Shown here one piece after another: positions 60,755 through 64,000 of a DNA stretch of 64,000 nucleotides. Origin of the DNA: Lachnospiraceae bacterium (GTDB lineage: Bacteria > Bacillota > Clostridia > Lachnospirales > Lachnospiraceae); assembly GCA_017472605.1 (NCBI GenBank), contig JAFUPV010000048.1:1-64000 (forward strand), written 5' to 3'. Positions within the stretch are counted from its first letter, which is position 1; every line of letters starts with the position of its first letter. The position numbers were made by a program, and so were the translations under genes. The notes under the pieces were generated by a model. That model saw nothing but the letters and a program-made list of their open reading frames with translations, was not told the origin of the DNA and did no database searches.

Positions 60755-62559
60755 CTCATTTCCTCCCCATTCTCCCAGACAGCAGGAATCCGGATCGAAA
60801 TCGTTGTTCCCACCTTTTCTTCACTTTCCAGCTCAAACCGTGCCTGATTCCCACTGAACATCCGAAGGCGCAGACAGGCATTCAGAATTCCGATAGACTC
60901 GCTCTGTTCCAGAGTTTCGATGTTCATGTTCTGCATCTTTTCCTGCAGCTGGATCCGGTAATCTTCCGCAATCCCGGTTCCGGTGTCTTCTACCTCAATG
61001 CAGATTTCCTCTTCCCGTTTTTTCACGCTGATAAACACCCAGCCGGACCGGCTGCTGTTCTCCAGTCCATGGACACAGGAATTTTCCACAAACGTCACTA
61101 TCGTAAGCTTCGGAATCCTGCACATCAGGCATTCCTCATCTATTTCAAACCGATAGGACAATTTCTCGCCGAACCGGTATTTCTGCAGCTTCAGATAAGC
61201 CTGAACAAAGGTCATCTCCTCACGGATGGTGATGTTATCCATTCCCCATTCCACGGATTTCCTCATCAGGATCGCCAGATCCTCCAGCACATCGGCTGTT
61301 TCATGTTCCCCTTTCAGCAGACTGTGCATGCGAATGCTCTCCATGGCATTAAACATGAAATGCGGATTGACCTGACTGTGCAGCGCAAGAAGCTCCGCAC
61401 GCTGTCTCGCCATGTCGATATCCTGACGCTTCAGTTTTTCCAGATATACCTCTTCGATCAGCTGACGGATCCTTGTAATCATCTTGTTATAGTCTCTCGT
61501 CAGATCGCCGATCTCATCTTTTCCACGCACCTCAATTGTCTCCAGATGCTCGTTATCGGCTCTGCTGAACGCTTCCCTGAGGGCAAACAGACGCCTTGTC
61601 AGGGAGCGGTTGATCATCAGCATGGGAAAAAGCGGAAACAGCAGAGAAACTGCCAGGATTACCAGCAGATAGGGATACATCTGCGACAGACGATCCAGAA
61701 TGCTCACCTGCGATTCCATGACATAAATATCAAAGCACTGACCATACAGCGAAATCTGCGACTGATAACCAACCGTTCCCTCCGCAGCGGCCCAGCTTCC
61801 GAAATCATTATTTCCCACCGTATCCTTCACATTGGAAAACAGGATTTTATCTCCGAAACAGACATAAACACTGTTGCTGTATCCCGCATTGAGAAAATCG
61901 CGTGACAGTGCGTTGTAGTCGATATCCAGCTTAATGATATGCTCCCAGCCCGGACTGTAAAGTCCCATCCGCCGGATCAGAGAAATTCTTCTCTTACTGT
62001 TGATTGCGAACGTCAGATCCAGTCGATCATTGAAATATGGATACAGGAGCACTTCACGCCCGGAGTTGATAAAGGCCTGATACCATTCCTCATTTTCTAC
62101 CAGTTTCTGACTTGCAATATCACCGCCTGAGACAAGTGTCTCATTACTGCTGAAGATCATCAGATCCGCACTGTTTCCCAAACCTCTGCACCGAAACATT
62201 CCTGACATCAGCAGAGAATAATATTCCGCATAGTATTTCACATTATTTTCGTAGGAGGTATTCAAAAACCGGTTAATTGTTTTATTTGTACTGACGTCAA
62301 CCGTTACATTCACTGCTGTCTCAACGGTACTGGTCAGATCATAGCTTACCGCCGTTGCAATGTTCTCCATCTGCCTCCGCTGCGTCATCGTATCATAGGA
62401 TACCACAAGGTACAGCATCATCGAATCAATCAGCACCACAGGAAGAAGCATGCAGATCACATAGAGAAACATCATTTTATGTTTCCATTTCCGGTCATCC
62501 AGCCAACTGCTGATCCGTTTCACCAATCCCCACCGCTTCACGTTCTTCACCTCTTCCAT
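60751..62559 (-). CDS. Sensor histidine kinase (YesM-like)
   Basis: A 602-aa membrane kinase. Membrane segments at about 30-52 and 295-320 enclose an outer dCache-like sensor of about 240 residues. Then come a HAMP segment, the phospho-histidine motif LLALHSQVNPHFMFNAMESI and a HATPase domain with FVENSCVHGLENS and VEDTGTGIAEDY. This is the LytS/YesM class that senses sugars, directly or through binding proteins. The start is uncertain: ATG 62559 has no clear ribosome site, and a GTG at 62541 with GAGGTG upstream is a good alternative. It has its own promoter. Confidence 0.92.
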   Translation of the reverse strand: MEEVKNVKRWGLVKRISSWLDDRKWKHKMMFLYVICMLLPVVLIDSMMLYLVVSYDTMTQRRQMENIATAVSYDLTSTVETAVNVTVDVSTNKTINRFLNTSYENNVKYYAEYYSLLMSGMFRCRGLGNSADLMIFSSNETLVSGGDIASQKLVENEEWYQAFINSGREVLLYPYFNDRLDLTFAINSKRRISLIRRMGLYSPGWEHIIKLDIDYNALSRDFLNAGYSNSVYVCFGDKILFSNVKDTVGNNDFGSWAAAEGTVGYQSQISLYGQCFDIYVMESQVSILDRLSQMYPYLLVILAVSLLFPLFPMLMINRSLTRRLFALREAFSRADNEHLETIEVRGKDEIGDLTRDYNKMITRIRQLIEEVYLEKLKRQDIDMARQRAELLALHSQVNPHFMFNAMESIRMHSLLKGEHETADVLEDLAILMRKSVEWGMDNITIREEMTFVQAYLKLQKYRFGEKLSYRFEIDEECLMCRIPKLTIVTFVENSCVHGLENSSRSGWVFISVKKREEEICIEVEDTGTGIAEDYRIQLQEKMQNMNIETLEQSESIGILNACLRLRMFSGNQARFELESEEKVGTTISIRIPAVWENGEEMR

Positions 62560-62645
62560 TCCCAACGGCAATTAATACAGCCATCTGCACCGCCATTTAT
62601 TCCGTCATTTTCATAACTTTTGCACGTTACAACATCGTTATGTAA

Positions 62646-62674
62646 AGTATAACAACAGAACGACGCATCGTCAA
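62646..62674 (-). promoter_or_regulatory. Promoter of the two-component operon
   Basis: TTGACG (62674-62669), a 17-bp spacer and TATACT (62651-62646), 87 bp before the kinase ATG. Confidence 0.85.
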
Positions 62675-62756
62675 GTGACTATTTTTGCCGAAAAATCTTC
62701 CAAAACGAGAAAGGAAAGAAAGGATTTCAATGCGGCTTCATTGGGAAGAAATTCGC

Positions 62757-62790
62757 AAAAAATCCCGGGACAGATTTCTCTGTCCCGGGA
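62757..62790 (-). terminator. Terminator of the rightmost binding-protein gene
   Basis: TCCCGGGACAG pairs perfectly with CTGTCCCGGGA (6-nt loop) and TTTTTT follows on the minus strand. It separates this gene from the kinase promoter. Confidence 0.93.
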
Positions 62791-62852
62791 CTGCATTTAC
62801 TTATTCACTTTTGTACGTGAAAATCTGGTTATGCAATTGTTTTCTGATCGGA

Positions 62853-64000
62853 TTACTCGTAGATCGGCAGCTTTGTGGTGTTACCAGCCTCATAAGCTTC
62901 AAGTCTCTCATCGATAACTGCCTGATAACCAGCATCAAGGTATTCCTGAGCATACTGCTCATACAGAGCATCGAACTCTTCCGGAGCACACATGGTCAGG
63001 TTGTCACGATACTCTTTGTACAGTTCCTGAAGAGTTGTCAGATACTCAGACTGAGCCTCAATCGGAACGGAGAACTGACAGTCAGACGGACCATAACCCT
63101 GAGCAGCAAGCTCTACACGGTCATAGTAGAACTGAATGATGTCTTCAGTGAAGTTCTGCGGCAGATCCTGAGGAGTGTTAGCCTCTACTACCTGCTCGAT
63201 GGTACCAGCTTCCTTGGACTCGATTACGATACACCAGTAGTCCTTGGAGCTGTTGTATCCCTGCTTGTACTCGCCGTCATAGTCACTTACTGCAACCGGA
63301 AGACCAGTCTCAGCGTCATAGTTGAAGTTCTCGCCTTCGATACCCCACTGGAAGGTGAACAGGTTCTCTTCCTGAGACAGCCACTCCATGTACATCCATG
63401 CAGCCTTAATCTCATCTTCGCTTGCGAAGGAGGAGAATCCAACGATCATACCAAACGGGTTCTCAGCACGCCATGCCGGAACTTCTGCAGAAGTAGCGCC
63501 AGCCGGAACGATTGCCAGCTCAGCATCCGGGTTTGCCTCGTAGAAAGCGGTCAGAGTGTCCATAACCGGTCCGATGTAATCGGAGTAGGAATAGCACTTG
63601 CCGTTAACGAAGTTAGCCTTTGCATCTTCCTGAGTTGTGATATAGTACTCAGGATTGGTGATTCCTGCATTGTAGTCAGCATTCGCACTCTTCAAAAGCT
63701 TGTAGTTCGGCTCCCATCCCAGCGGAAGAATGTTATAATCACCATGAATTGCCCACTCGGTCTCATCCATCGGATATGTTCTCCACGGCTGAGTCTGGTC
63801 AGAACCATTACCAATCATGAAGCCGCCGCCCGGATACTCGCAGATGCCAGCTTCCTTAATCTTTGTCATCGCGTCAACCCACTCTTCACGGGTCTCCGGA
63901 ACGTGATCATAACCAACTTCTCTCAGCCAGTCCATACGAACCCATGTCTGATATCTGTAGGTGGTGTTGTAGTATGGTCTCTCAGCCATTGCAAAATAAG
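62853..64000 (-). CDS. Extracellular solute-binding protein (LplA type), 5' end outside window
   Basis: The frame is open to the right edge; at least 381 residues of the C-terminal part are visible, so the signal peptide cannot be judged. Marks are VPETREEWVDAMTKIKEAG, WMYMEWLSQEENLFTFQWG followed by GIEGENFNYD, and a long helical C-terminal end with two consecutive segments (ELYKEYRDNLTM, YAQEYLDAGYQAVIDERLE). It is similar in type to the 550-aa binding protein but not its copy. It is last in its own unit, so its permeases, if any, lie to the right. Confidence 0.9.
   Translation of the reverse strand, partial: YFAMAERPYYNTTYRYQTWVRMDWLREVGYDHVPETREEWVDAMTKIKEAGICEYPGGGFMIGNGSDQTQPWRTYPMDETEWAIHGDYNILPLGWEPNYKLLKSANADYNAGITNPEYYITTQEDAKANFVNGKCYSYSDYIGPVMDTLTAFYEANPDAELAIVPAGATSAEVPAWRAENPFGMIVGFSSFASEDEIKAAWMYMEWLSQEENLFTFQWGIEGENFNYDAETGLPVAVSDYDGEYKQGYNSSKDYWCIVIESKEAGTIEQVVEANTPQDLPQNFTEDIIQFYYDRVELAAQGYGPSDCQFSVPIEAQSEYLTTLQELYKEYRDNLTMCAPEEFDALYEQYAQEYLDAGYQAVIDERLEAYEAGNTTKLPIYE

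Overview
The window looks like a chromosomal segment of a gut-type Lachnospiraceae (Clostridia). The evidence is a GC content near 50 %, strong AGGAGG-type ribosome sites, Firmicute SigA promoters with 16-17 bp spacers, several sugar ABC importers that lack their own ATPase, a YesM/YesN-type two-component system, LacI regulation and ABC-F/HelD/CarD homologues. I cannot fix the genus. I saw no rRNA, tRNA, CRISPR array, phage or insertion sequence. Nearly all genes lie on the minus strand; the exceptions are an ABC exporter (9.8-13.0 kb) and a HelD-type helicase (50.1-52.2 kb).

Region by region. 0-2.6 kb: anaplerotic carbon metabolism (partial oxaloacetate decarboxylase/pyruvate carboxylase carboxyltransferase and PEP carboxykinase); codon usage switches abruptly inside pckA. 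2.9-9.4 kb: Na/Pi transporter, hisC, a VanZ-like protein, and rfbD-rfbB-rfbA for dTDP-sugar synthesis (no rfbC). 9.8-13.0 kb: ABC exporter with a double-length permease. 13.2-15.2 kb: Sfp-type phosphopantetheinyl transferase and a secreted propeller-like protein. 15.5-32.3 kb: an 11-gene, 17-kb operon, the most interesting part. A secreted GH43 galactanase-like enzyme leads and a cytoplasmic GH35 beta-galactosidase ends it. Between them lie two complete binding-protein/permease sets around a core of an NHL-propeller protein, a YIP1-type membrane protein and a large DUF5696 protein. A consensus promoter with LacI-type operators precedes it, and the likely regulator gene (33.0-34.0 kb) sits just upstream.

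34.2-46.8 kb: FliB-like methylase, FGGY sugar kinase, PdaA-like deacetylase, CE2-like esterase, aldose-epimerase-like protein, thioesterase, cardiolipin synthase, a small Fe-S protein, an ABC-F protein, an oxidoreductase remnant and a CarD-like regulator. 47.0-54.4 kb: an AraC-HTH/GGDEF fusion, two MATE transporters, a 79-aa unknown, HelD, and an HTH/DUF2975 pair. 54.7-64.0 kb: a xylo-oligosaccharide locus with a GH8 Rex-type enzyme, an Lpl/Yte-type importer, a YesN/YesM system with tandem direct repeats beside the target promoter, and a second binding protein running off the right edge.

How it fits together (inference): two glycan loci use the same logic, in which extracellular or surface proteins bind or cut a polymer, ATPase-less importers take up oligomers, and cytoplasmic enzymes finish digestion. 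One is LacI-controlled (beta-galactan-like) and the other is controlled by the two-component system (xylan-like). The membrane ATPase that energises these importers must be encoded elsewhere.
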